A stretch of 64,000 nucleotides of DNA from Rhizophagus clarus (taxonomy: Eukaryota; Glomeromycota; Glomeromycetes; Glomerales; Glomeraceae), in NCBI GenBank assembly GCA_015698045.1, contig BLAL01000262.1, positions 312,501 to 376,500 of the forward strand. The letters run 5' to 3'. This document shows positions 11,313-23,979 of the stretch, in pieces. Each line of letters begins with the position of its first letter. The stretch's first letter is position 1. Under the pieces are notes generated by a model. That model worked only from the letters and a program-made list of their open reading frames with translations. It did no database searches and was not told the origin of the DNA. The position numbers and the translations under genes are program-made.

Positions 11313-14269
11313 GACTTTATCAATTAATGATAAAATGTGAAAAAAAATACGTACTTTTGACACACGGTTATTCGAAGTCCTTGGCTTTATATATTTCACG
11401 AATTAAAATTTAAATAATTTTTTTAGTATGTATCATATGCTCGATGCACGATCAATGAACGAAAAAAATTTATTTTTAATTCACTCCTTTATCATTATTT
11501 CTTATTCACATGCTAAATCCTTTGTAGTCTTTCATTCTGCATCATGTCTTTTTAATAATTTCATTCGACGTATTTATTTAGTGTTATTGATTACAGCAAA
11601 TCAATGAAATCAATGAAATCAATGTAACCCCATGGACGTTGATCTTAATCTGGATGTCATTTTGCCGTTTAAAGTGCCAGAAATATTTTCATTCTTTGTT
11701 AATCATTATCGATTACGTAATTAATTTATTTGTAATTCAGGCCGGGAATAACAAATTTAGGTCCGAATTAGTGTCAATTAATGAAGCTCTGTAGTACAAA
11801 AAAATCAGATGATCAATAATAATAATAATGAAAATTTCGGAACAATAATAAAAGAGCCAAAAATTTTCTTTATTAAGTAATAAAACAATGTACTTTGTGA
11901 CATGACCCTCTTGGTGGTATCATCTTGAGCCCTCATATTTATTTTAATACACTATATGCAGGCTGAGACAATACGATTACACCGTTACGCATTTGATATA
12001 CATACTGTACTTTCAGTTATTGCCGTATATATATTCATTCAAATAAACGATAAATGAAGTACAAAAAGAATTTTGATTTATACAATCACATTTAGCAACG
12101 CTATCATGCTCCCAAAACCTTATGCAATTATTATTTGCACTTATTTTCATCTAACATACCGTGATGTAATAATTGTAATACAATACATTCAATATCACCC
12201 ATTCGAGATTGTTCATTATATTTTACGTTTTTAGTACGTGTACAAGCGAGGTGTCACAGTTTCAGAACTTCGAATCCTATTTAAAACCCTTTATCTCAGG
12301 AAGAAAAACTTTCGTGCATGAGCTTTATTCAGAAATCCATGTATAAATGGTCTGATTAATATTTTTTAACTTTTTTCGGAACGTCGATCCAACATTCAAC
12401 AATTCATTAATCGGGATTTTTCAGGTTTTTTTTTACATAAAATGATTCATTTAAAAGAGAATTTTTTTTATTTTTTTACCATACCTGAATTTGTATTGTT
12501 CTGAGCGAAGTTTAGATACGATTCTTTTCATGTGGGAATGAATGATAACGTTAGTTAATAAAAAATTAATACATTATCTTACATCTTTTACTAGTCAATT
12601 TTTGGACCCATTATAATTGTTGTTTCATTTAAAAGCATTCTAATTTTAATAATTTTAATTATAACATTTCTATTTTAACATTGTTATTATAAATTACTAT
12701 CTTAATCGGACATTAATTAATACTTATAATAATTCATCTCATTATTATTATTGCATACCTACTTCTGCTGTGGCGTGATATAAAAAGAAGACTTTTCATT
12801 ATCACAAACAGATAATGAAAGAAATGCATAATACAGAAATAATACGTAATTTTTTTTTTTTTTTCTGGAACGAAGAATTAATTACATTTAGGTTAAAATA
12901 AATAATTGAGAGTTCACATTTAAAAGTTAACTCGGAAAAGTTACAAAAATTTCACATAAAATATGTAAAATCTTGGGAGAATCTTTCCTTCATCTATGAT
13001 TTTTATTAATTCTCTATTAAAATTCGTATAAAATATATAGTATACAATATTCAAAGCGGGTACATAATGAAATACTAGTCCGTTACAAAAACTCGGTATA
13101 TCGAAAAATTTGATGTATCGAGAACAAGTTATAGATGCAATAATCCTCAAAATTTGACGTTTGGAACAATAAATGGGTTAATTTTTTTTACCTAATTTTT
13201 ATTAAGGAATTCTTGTTATATTTATACAAAATCAAATTTCTACGCCTAAAATCAAAAAAAAAAAAAAACTACCACAAAATTCCAGATAAAGCCCATTACG
13301 CAGATATTAACTCTCATTGGTATCCGTTAAACACCAATCCCACTATCGTCATTACAGACGCAGTATAAAGTATAAACTTTATCAAAATATATTTTTATAC
13401 GTATAGGAATTTCCTAATCTAACTACCAAGGAGCTTTTATTATCTTTCCTTGGAATTTCAGCCTGGAATAATGATCACAGAAATTGATCAACCAGACGTT
13501 TGAAAGGAAATTTTAATTTTTCGTACTCGGACGTATATGTGATAGAATAGTTATGTACAATCTTGTACAGTACGAATGATTATGTAGTTATTTACAATAT
13601 TTATTATATAGGATAATATTTTATATGATCACATAATCTTTCTCTTCGTAAAGGTAGATATTAATTATTATATTAGCAATTAATATACATTTAAATATAC
13701 TGGTACATTTATTAATTTAGCTACAAAATATGACAAAAAGCAGATCACAACTTCATATAAACGAAAAGCTTCATCTACAAGCTCAACCGTACGTACTAGT
13801 TACAAATTCGTACCGTACTGGTTATATATATACTCACTTATATATGTTAAATTTTTATATTTTCATCGTAAAGTTGATGAATTCTTGTGTGAAAAATATA
13901 TATAATGTATGTAAAAGTGTTTTAGCGTTATGCAGCTTGATTTTGTTTGACGTATCACGTACGTGACGTAATCATACTGTGTAATTTATATCGAAAGCAA
14001 ATAAAAGTTTTAAAATTTAAGTAATTTTTAAAAGTATTTAAGTTGAATGAATAATCAAGAGGTTTAATTAATAAGGTAACGTACAATACTATTATAAATA
14101 AATGCAACTAAGCTCTTTTTTATTCTGGTCAGAATTAATGAAATCACGTGCAAAAATCAGCATGAGTTGTTGGCTGAATAACTAATGTTTTCAAACTCAA
14201 CTTGCAAACAAGCATCTTCAATTAATTTCTTATTATATTTTATAATTTATTACCGTAATAATGGGTTAT
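11313..14269. other. Long intergenic region, nothing recognised
   Basis: About 3 kb of AT-rich DNA with poly-T near 12850 and poly-A near 13255. Short open frames (for example 12941-13150 and 13730-13966) show no domain or codon character and are not called. Confidence 0.5.
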
Positions 14270-14880
14270 ATATAGTAGTCGCGTAAAATAAATTTCTGGA
14301 AAACAATCCCTAAACATGGATGACCGTTAAATTTATCTACAGTAAAATATTGTTGAAAACCACAAGCTATATTATTATTGTAGTGAAAATTTGACGAAAC
14401 AAATAAAAACAATATTTTTAAATTATAAATAAATTGTTCGTAAATAAGTAAATTCAAAAAAAAAAAAAAATACTTCAAGCTTTGTTGGTTAACGTCACTT
14501 CGTGACGTTAACCAATGTAAATACCACCGTACAATATCTATTTTTTTGTACGGCTAATGCAGATACTGTTATAGTACGCGAATAAACTATATTGTACGAC
14601 GATCAAAAATTTCGGTCATGCGAAATCAGCATGATCCTATAGGACCGTGCGATAGATAAAGTTTATTTTTTGATTGCATTGCCATCATCTATCAAATTAT
14701 AATTTTAGTGCATCCGACAAATGAAATCTTTCATAACAAACAGTTATGATGCATTGCGTGCATTACTTACTTTTATTTTAACTATTTCTATGTATGTGTT
14801 GTAATTTATGCAATGTGACGTGTCGCTGATCGATGAAAATCCTTATTAAAAAAAATTGGTTTATCTTTCTTTATTAATGC
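14270..14880 (-). repeat. Diverged dispersed repeat, copy B (inverted relative to 7040-7570)
   Basis: This is the inverted partner of copy A. It is about 80 bases longer, partly because an A-run and a perfect hairpin (14485-14515) lie inside it but have no counterpart in copy A. That suggests a later insertion. Confidence 0.65.
14485..14515. repeat. Perfect 14-bp hairpin
   Basis: TTGGTTAACGTCAC, three bases TTC, then GTGACGTTAACCAA: a perfect stem with a triloop, preceded by an A-run at 14457-14471. It looks like the core of a very small fold-back insertion, or a transcript-end hairpin. Confidence 0.8.
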
Positions 14881-17513
14881 TATTTTTTTTACTATCATTA
14901 TTTTTTAAAATCGTAATAGTTGTGTTTATTTGAGCCTAAATTATCAAATTCTTAGAAATTCAACAAAAGTATTTATTTTAATTAACTTGTCAATCAATCA
15001 TTTATGATTTATTAAACCGCAATGATTATTTATGTCGTGTTCATTTTCTTATGCTTTACGATGAAAACTTATCAATACTGTATATATAAAATTTTACATT
15101 ATTATTATTCTAATTTTATTAAATTCTCGAATTCCATATTAAAATAATTTTACGTTATTAAAAATTAATACATTTTTTCCTTCGTTCGACTCCAAGAAAA
15201 AATACGCTCGTCTAATTGCAATGTAAAAAAAAAATCTATTTTTGTCTGATTATTTTTAGAATAAGAAAAAAATAAACTATTAAAAAATAAAAAATGGAAT
15301 AAATTGGATTTTTTAGAACATAAAATCTAAAATTTACAATTTGATTTTTCCATCAAATTTACTTACAATAGAACAAACATATCTCCTGTTTCTTCTTCGA
15401 TTAAAACTCGTTTATTAAAGACTTTTTGGGCTATTTCACGACTCTTGTATTTTACATCTAATAACAAATAGTGATTACATTAATTAATATGATGGAATTA
15501 AATGTTTTATTAAATATTTTAATTGACGGATGTTTCATTTACCATCAAATCAATTTCTCAAGGGGTAAGGGTCTCTTTGTAAGAATTTCATATAAGAAAA
15601 GTGACATCAACTATGGATATTTGTTATAAATCTTAGCGTTATTAAGTACCTGTTTTGTGATGAGGAATAAATTTATTTTGATTTTTTACTTCTCGAAGTA
15701 AAATTTGATTGCTTAGCCCTTCCTTTTCATTTTGTTTGTTTTGTGAAATAGTGGATTTAGAGGTCCTTTAGATTTTGAAAATCTTGTAACAGTTTTTCCA
15801 GAAATACAAAATAATAGGGTCCCAAAACAGTCCATTCCGGACGTTATATATTCGTTCTTAAAAATTTTGGGTCGGTCAAAATTTAACAGTCGGATTGAAT
15901 ATACGTCGTTTGTTAGATTGAAAAGTTTCTTTGTCTTCAAACGTAAAACCAAAAAGGTATTATGTCCTTTGAATATTGCGTCATTGCGTGGGCATTTTTA
16001 ATTTCTTAGTTATTTGGTTGAAGATGGGTGTATAGCTTTCTGTAACAAATGTATTGTGTGGAAGAATAGAAAAGTTGTAAGTTAAGGCATTTGCTCAATA
16101 GTGTTTACCGTTGTATTAAGATCATGGGAAAATGTGGAAGCCAATAGTTATATTGAGTATATCAGTTAATGAAGTTCAATTATATATGGGATAAACGAAA
16201 CTGTTAATACTAGGGATTAGGGAAGAGATGATTATAATAATGTTGTGGAGTAAGAATTTTTAACGGTGAGTAAATAAATTTTTTAGTTGCGTGTTGATAA
16301 AAAGAGAATTATAGAAGGTATTCAATTTTTAAGTATGATAACGTAAATTAGGTGGAGGTGTGTGATTCATTTATAGCGAGGTTTGTGGATTGAAAGCGTT
16401 GAAATACGTGGCTAAAATGCGTTCCTCGGAACGTCGCAGTTTTGACTTCAATAGAGTTTTTATTATCGTAACAGATAATAATGGTTTTGTTGCAATTTGT
16501 GATTCGTTAAAATTTCGTATTTATCGTGGTCGATTTTAATGTTGGCGATTTTGTAGAAGTCATTTGAGATAATAGTAATCTTTGAAGATGCTCAAGCGAT
16601 GTTGCATACCAAGTCGTACCGAGATTTATAGCGGTAAGTTAATTTGCGTGTCATTTCATGAGTATAAATGTCTAATCTTTTTGACTTGAATAGTGTATTG
16701 AAGGCTAGGATTATTAAGTTAAAGTAACGGATAATAGTATATGATCTATATCTATAATAGCTTCACTCTGATCTGTATCTTGTAACGCTATACGGGGAGC
16801 TTATACGGTCGGAAAGGATAATGTGATTGTAACGGTTAGAAAAAAGCTAATCGGTTTAAAGCAAGGCGTGATAATGATACGTTAACCCGAGTTAACCCGA
16901 TCGTGACCTTACTTAAATCATCGAGAGCGGTAACTTTTGGATGTTGAGAAGTGGAGTGGCTGTGATATTGAATTGAAGTAAATTATTATTTGATAATATT
17001 CTGTTGAGGCGTGTGTTGTGATTAGTTTGATGACTGTACAATGGATCGCGTGTTGTTGATTTCGCAATTCCACGGAATCAGATATAAGAAGTGTGATTCC
17101 AACAAGTAGAAGATCTAGAAAGTTCGAGACATTGATTATAAAAAGTTGAAAGTATCGATTTTCCTTCGTCACTTAGGTTGATGAAGTCTTCGTAAAGTAA
17201 TTTGGATGGGTCCGGTAAATTATGAAGAATTTCATTATATAACGTCTTAAACGGTTTTAAAGGTAAGATTTTAATGCTTTTTCAGTCTCTTTGACGTTGC
17301 CACTATTTTTTTTTCTAGCTAAGGATATTTTGAGTATATTGTCAAGTTGCTTAAAAGTTTATTTGGTCGATCATCATGTGAAAGTAGATTATCGTTTAAC
17401 ATGGATCCCATTTTCGAAATGATAACACGTTATCATTAAGTTACACTTATACATTTATCTCATCCCATTTCAACATTATCAATTTTTCCACGATTAGCTT
17501 GTTAGTTCCTTCA
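14881..17513. other. No intact gene; higher-GC stretch with decayed coding-like character
   Basis: From about 15.7 to 17.3 kb the sequence is visibly richer in G and C than its surroundings. On the minus strand it yields open pieces (15713-15952, with LLNFDRPKIFKNEYITSG; 16918-17172; and a piece reading LPDPSKLLYEDFINLSDEGK near 17.2 kb) broken by stops. This looks like a decayed gene or mobile element, but no family can be assigned. Confidence 0.35.
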
Positions 17514-17516
17514 TTA

Positions 17517-20500
17517 GGCCGGGCAAATAAAATATTTAGATTCTCGTAACATAAAATTTTAAAAATGATGCGGGCGCGCGGTTTTTTTTTATATATATAT
17601 TAAATTTTTTATATTAATTTTTTTATTTACGTCACATGCATTCCTTTCATATAATATGAAATTTGTATCACAAATAAAATAACCATCTGATCATTTGTTT
17701 GCACAACGATCTTTTTTTTTTATTCTGAACAATGCCAACAGTTATTGTAAATGTTGAATATCTTTCTAAATCAGTTTTTGGATGGGAAGGTCTTCCAGTT
17801 GATGAAAATATAAATGTTGATGAATTTTACCAAGATGTAGTCATTTGCGAAATAAGAAGAGAATTATGGAATAAGAATATCACAGCATATTTTAGTCTTA
17901 CAAAAACAAGTGAAAAAGAGAAAATAGGATTAAAATGTGATGTATGGGAGACTGCAAAGAATTATGGAAAATATATTACTTTCAAATTAAAAGATAATGA
18001 TTATTCCAATGAGTCTACAACAAAGACTAAAAACGCATTTGAATTAATGAGAATTGCATCAACACTTAATTATCTACCTGAATTTAATCTACCAAAGAAT
18101 TCTTTTGATCAATTGCGTATTGATTTATGTGAACTGATTAAGACAAACGGAGGTGGATGGATTGGAAAAGACAATGCAAATGTAATAGGAAAAAAATTTA
18201 TTACAGATTTATCAAAATCAATATGGTATATTGATAGTTGTTCTTTTAAAACTATAGATGATAGGTATAAAATTCCAGAAATTTTCACAATTTTTTTTAA
18301 TCGGGCTCATCCTGAAAATCACAGACATGCACGAAGATCTTTTAATTCCAGTGAATTGCAAAATTTTTACAAAATTTTAATTAACTATCTTGAATTACCT
18401 TGGATTTCTAAACCTAAATTTTCTTGGCTTAAGGTACCTTTGCAAATTTATGTAAATAATTTATTAAAATATTCAGATTACTTAATTGAACAAAAAGCTA
18501 TAACTTTAAAAAACCAAAACTCTTTAGCTCCCATTGTTGACGAAGGTAAAGCCGCTTATATAGAAATATTGGATGCAAATATTTGGCGACCACCTATTAT
18601 TGTTGAAGAATTTAAATTGTTAACAAGGTCTTTGGAAGAATCACCATATTGGGAACCAATAAACATTAGCCAATTTTGTCCAAATGAACGAATGTAAGTT
18701 AATTTATTTTTTTTTAGTAATTGATATTAATGATTAATATTAATAATTAAATTTATCAATTAATTAAAATTTAGGAGGAGATGCAGATTTATTGAAAAAC
18801 TAAAGAATGCTTTTTTGTTTAAAGTAGGAAAATATACATACCATCATGGAAATATTCAAAATTCTGTTTACCTTTGGCGTATGGATAATAATGCTAATGA
18901 GGAAGAATTAGTCAATAAGCATTATAAAATTAGAAATAATTTGAAACAAACTATTCAAATATATCATACCAGAGCAATGAGAAAAGAATTTATTGACACT
19001 GTTGAGCTTTGTATTGGTAAAGTTGAAAAGGCAAGAATTCGTTATATTTATTCTACATGGTTAGAAGATTCTTCAGCTTCAGTAAATTTAGTAACACAAA
19101 ACATTGATGATCGAGTGTTATTAATATTTGAGCTGGGTGACCCAGAATTAATTACAGATTTACATGAAATTAATGAAGGTAGAATATTTAAATATGATTT
19201 ATTTTGGGAATATGCATTAAAATATCTAGAAGGTATAGCACAAGAATCAATTTTAGCAGTTGATGAAAAGAGGCATGATATATTTCAACATCTAGCAGTA
19301 GCAATTTCAATTAGAGATTTTCAAAATCAAGTACTTAAAATCTGTCCTTTAAATATTCCAATTCCTTCTTTACAATGGATTCGTTTACAATTTTGGCCAA
19401 AAAACCCCACACATAAAAGTAGCTTGCAGTTTACTTGTAAATTACCAATTAAATTTATAGTTCAAACTAGACAGTTACGTTGTGACCATGAAGATGCATA
19501 TTATGCAAGTGCTCTATTTCGTTATCAAAAGGAGATGGCAATTTTATTATGTGAAAATTCATGGTTAGTATTCATGGATGATAAGCATCGGTGCATAGTT
19601 GGTGAACCAGGCTATCCAGTTGCAGCAGTTGAAAGAGGAAGACAAGTTATTGTATCAAAAAATAAAACTTTTCAAGTTGCAGATTATGATTTTACGAAGT
19701 GTGGTATAATACCTAGTGTTACAATGATTTGTGATATTCCTTGTACAATAGAAGAGTCATTTTATAAAGGACAAGTATATGTAGGTTTGAAAGATTTAAT
19801 ATTTCAACCTTCTGATCCCTTACGACATATGGCTGAATTATATAAGATTTTGAAACATCAAGTTGAAAATAAACCTTATTTACTTCTTTATACAGATGGG
19901 GGGACCAGATCATAGAGTTACATATATTCGTGTTCAAATGGCATTAATAGCTTTATATCTTAAATTAGATTTAGATTTATTGGTTGCTGTCAGAACTCCT
20001 CCAGGTCATTCTTGGAAAAACCCTGTTGAACGCATTATGTCAATATTAAATCTTGGCTTGCAATGTGTTGGTTTGATGCGTAATGAAATGAGTGAAGAAT
20101 TAGAAAAGATAATGAAAAGATGCAATTCTATGGATGATATTCGTGAAAATCACAAAATGAGCCACATTTGAAGGAAGAATTAATTAAAAGTTTACAACCT
20201 ACGATTGATTTAATGGAAGGCATCTTTGAAAGATTAACTTTGAAGGAAGAATCTTTTAAAACTTTTAAGGCAGCATCTGATGAAGATATTTGTGAATTAT
20301 GGAAATTACTATTAGAAATCAATGAAACATTAGAATTGGATGACAGAACAAAAAAAAGTATTAAAAATAAGGTAATGAGAAAACACATTGTCCTTAAGCA
20401 TTTAAAATAAATACTAGCTAATTTTTATTAATTTATTTGTAAGGAAAAATTTCAAGAATTTTATAACCACTATTGCAAATCAAGGCATTATTTCTTTCAA

Positions 20501-21386
20501 ATTAAAAAATGTGGTAAAGCAGACTGTAATATTTGTAAGCCATTAAAAAGTGATGAAGTAGATTTTTCTCAAGTTCATTCATTACCAGATCCAATTCCAA
20601 CCATTGATAAAACAAGTTATAAAGAATTTTCAGAAATTTATGGAACAATTACTACAGAACAGCATCGACCTTCATTAAAACACCAACAGAAAGACAAACA
20701 AACAAACAAGATGGGATTTAGTCCTAATGCTCAATTTGCCAAAAATGTTGGAGTTGTTGTTGAATGTTATGAATGTAACAGGTGGCGTGTATTATATAGT
20801 AAAACAAAATTAAATTCAATTGAGATTTCTAATTTGGAGAGGTATATTGATACGATTCAATATGTGTGTGGAGATTCCTTCGATACTTTAGCTGACACTG
20901 AAGTTTCTAAATAATAATGATGATTATGAAAGTGATAATGTGAACGAAATTTTTGAAAAAGTTAAAATTAATAATAGCTTAACATGTAATTCTCCAATGG
21001 AAATTCCTTATTACTCATCTGGTTTATTTGAAGATATCTGTTTTCAGTGTAGAAAAATCCCCGAAGAGGGTGATGAAGAATCTAATAATCAAGTCAATAT
21101 TGAAGAAGGGTATTATTACTATTGTAATGAATGCTATATTACAGTTGACAGTAAAAAAAGAAGAAATAGGAAAGTTAAATTACAACAATCAAAGAGAAGG
21201 TGAACAGATGCATAATTCCCAATACTATATATTTAAACCAATTATTATAATAAAGTGCATTTTAACTTGACATCCATATTATGTGAAATTATGTGATAAA
21301 AAAGTTTACTATAAAAAATTTTTTTTGATTTTTTGAAAATTGACGCGCGCGGGTTATGAGAATCTAAATATTTTATTTGCCCGGCC
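17517..21386 (+). mobile_element. Complete DNA transposon, 3.87 kb, 34-bp TIRs, TTA target duplication
   Basis: The ends are GGCCGGGCAAATAAAATA at 17517 and its reverse complement ending at 21386. The inverted repeats match over 34 bases with one difference, followed by a GC-rich CGCGCG stretch on both sides. The element is flanked by TTA (17514-17516 and 21387-21389), a 3-bp target duplication. It carries one transposase gene on the plus strand. A 3-bp TWA-type duplication is usual for PIF/Harbinger and is also seen in CACTA and some rarer groups; the transposase does not match Harbinger by eye, so the superfamily is left open. Good end identity suggests a fairly recent insertion. Confidence 0.88.
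17732..21202 (+). pseudogene. DDE-like transposase of the 3.87-kb transposon, frameshifted
   Basis: Exon 1 is 17732-18693, starting at ATG. A GTAAGT/TTTAG intron (18694-18774) joins in frame to exon 2 from 18775, and a second intron lies near 20370-20440 (GTAATG to TGTAAG). Candidate catalytic acidic residues are MDDKHRC (near 19577), YTDGG (near 19893) and NPVERI (near 20027), giving roughly DD43E spacing. Conserved-looking GEPGYPVAAVERGRQV lies between. The C-terminus has Cys-rich clusters (CGKADCNIC, VVECYECNRW, DICFQCRKIP with YYYYCNECY), likely zinc-binding. Three frame changes are seen: one extra G in the G-run after YTDG, one near 20155, and one near 20912. The product is therefore not full length. 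I recall related proteins in AMF and some animals but cannot name the superfamily. Confidence 0.75.
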
Positions 21387-21389
21387 TTA

Positions 21390-23420
21390 ATTACAATCAA
21401 ATTTTTTTTTTTTTTACAATGCCTCTTTTTAAAAAATTTTAACATTCAGGATTTTCGACAAAAACAAGCTATTGTACTTTCTCATGATTTATATGGAATA
21501 CAAATGATGGTTGTTCAGATATATCATTTGAAAGTAGGCTGGTACTCTATAAACGCATTAAAAATCAAAATGACGATAATATTGTTATTATTGATTAACA
21601 GAATTTCAAAATAAACTGATCGATAACATTTATTAGAATAACTCGATGTATTAAAATGGTGTTTTGGAATCTCAGGGCGTTCTTTTAAACCACAAGGATC
21701 ACAGGTAATAATCGTGAAGCACAAGGAAGGCGGCCAAGTGCAAAAATATGGAGTTAGTTTCAAAGTGGAAGACTAGGACACTATAGAGCGAAGTGTTATT
21801 ATTGTTGATATTGTTGCAGAGAGTAGGCTAAGAGGGAGCTAATTTAATCAGAAAATATCAAATAATATTTGGTTGCAAAGGTCATTAATAGACAAAATAA
21901 CTAAGAAAAAACATGGACTCAACCCAAACAAATGTAACAAGCCACTTTAAGTGACAAATAACTTCCTCTCGTTGAACAGAATTTTTTGGACTGAAAGCGT
22001 GGGTTGCAGCTGGGATACTGCTCTCGAAAATCTATTTGGCATTGATCTTTTTATGCTATTAAACCCAGGTCAAATTTCTCTATCATGAGCAATATTATCA
22101 GATCATATCCTAACGAGTAATCTGTTAAGATCAAAACAAATATCAATCAAATTTTTAAGCAATCCGAAAATCTAACTTTATGTAAGTATTTACATCAAAA
22201 ATATCGTGGTATGATTAAGTTTATTTAATCTAATTTAATTCAACTACTAATTAATTATTGATTATTATTAACTTTAGGATATGGATTAAATAATAAAGCT
22301 TTTCAAGTTGCATATCATACTGCAACTAAAAGCTAGTAGGCCATGGAAATGGAGAAAATATATTTAGTTGTTTATTATTTTAATTGAGACAATTGAGAAG
22401 ATTTAAATGAAATGATCAATTTAGATTATGATTGTATGATCCAAATCTGAAATATCATTTGCTTGGCGATTAACATGCAAAGAGTTAGATGAAATGCCTT
22501 TAGTTTCTCTTGCAATAAAGGTGTATTCTATTACAACTGGTGAGGCTGGGTGTCCTAAATGGGTTTATGGTGATTGTCGTACATTAACTGATTGAATCAA
22601 TGTCAATAATGCGTTCTTTTAATATTAAAAAAGAAATGGCTCTCTATTGAAAAGATATTCCAGCTGGTGAACTGCGACATTGTACTCAGATTCAACGAAC
22701 TGGATGAATAATGATCTTGATACTTTGGAAAGGTCTGAACCACCTGGCTATTACCTTAGATCTATAGAATACAATGTATATAATAAATGTAACGTTTAAA
22801 AAATTTATTACAATCATAAATTATTTCCATATTTAGGTTTTATCATTTTGTCCATTTTGTCAATTGGTTCCATAGTTTGAGCTTCACTTTGATAATGATT
22901 TTAAAAAATTATACAAATTTCTTTGGGAATAAGCTTTAATTAAAGATAGATCCCAATTTAATAGCAAATTAATCATCCCAACATATTTGTCATGCAAAAA
23001 TTTTTTAATTTTCCTTTAATGAGAAAGTGAATCAAAATGAGGAAGAATCGATTTTGTATAGCTTTGCTTTACGAATTGAAATATCAGACATTACGATAAT
23101 GATATCTTATTGTTAAAATTTAATAACTTTTATTATAATATTTGATAAATATAATAACATTTGTCCAGACAATCTTCTAAGGTAGTATCTTTTAAAGTGG
23201 TTGAAGAACGTTTAAATAACCACATGAAATAATTTTATGTAAGATATAATTGGCGATAGTATGTTTTTGACCGACAAATTATTGCCAATCATTTTCCAAA
23301 TTAATGTACTTTTTCGCTTAATTTGGAAATTGTTGTACGATCTTCAAGCATTTTTTCATAAAAGTGAAAATGCGTAATGTGAACTTTAAAGTTGAAATTT
23401 ATATAGCTATTTAATTGCAA
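21390..23420. other. Decayed coding-like sequence, family unknown
   Basis: No intact gene. Near 22465-22600 a plus-strand reading, AWRLTCKELDEMPLVSLAIK then VYSITTGEAGCPKWVYGDCR, has coding composition and then hits stops; neighbouring stretches read similarly in other frames. It is probably a pseudogene or old element. Nothing was recognised from 21390 to 21950 or from 22900 to 23420. Confidence 0.35.
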
Positions 23421-23475
23421 TATGCAATGCAATAGCAATGCAATAGCAATGCATATGCATATGCATATGCATATG
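23417..23475. repeat. GCAATA / GCATAT microsatellite
   Basis: Short tandem GCAATGCAATA units pass into ATGCAT repeats; the ATGCAT part is self-complementary. Confidence 0.8.
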
Positions 23476-23979
23476 GTTATTGCCATAGCTACAGTATATC
23501 TATCTATACGCTATTTTTTTTTAAAAATAAAAGTGATGATTATTTGCATTATGCTATATTGCATCTTTTGATATCATTAGAATAAAATTGCAAAAAAAGC
23601 ACTCCTGTGCCACTTTTGTTGTAAATTATGTTTAACCATCAAGTAAACGATTTTGCTGCAAAAAATTGATTTTGTCGATCATAACGCAGGTAATTGAGGT
23701 AAAAAAGCTGATCATTTAAAATAGTCACTATAGTAAAACAAATGATTTTTTTCATATCATTTTTAATAAAAAAACATTTTATTTTTGCAATAATAAAAAA
23801 AAAGTTTTTTTAATCATTTTTAATTAAAAACGATTTTAATCATTTATTTTTTCTAATTATTTTTTTAAATAATTTCTTTTAGTCATCATAATAAAAACAA
23901 TTTAATGGTTTTTAAAAATGTTTATATAAAAGAATCGATTTCAACAACTTTGTTAAAATCATTTTTAATTAAAAAGAGC

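Noticed and set aside
11313-11399. Upstream extension of the 421-residue membrane protein to a GTG at 11399
   Set aside because: No ATG in the extension; the first ATG at 11312 is used.
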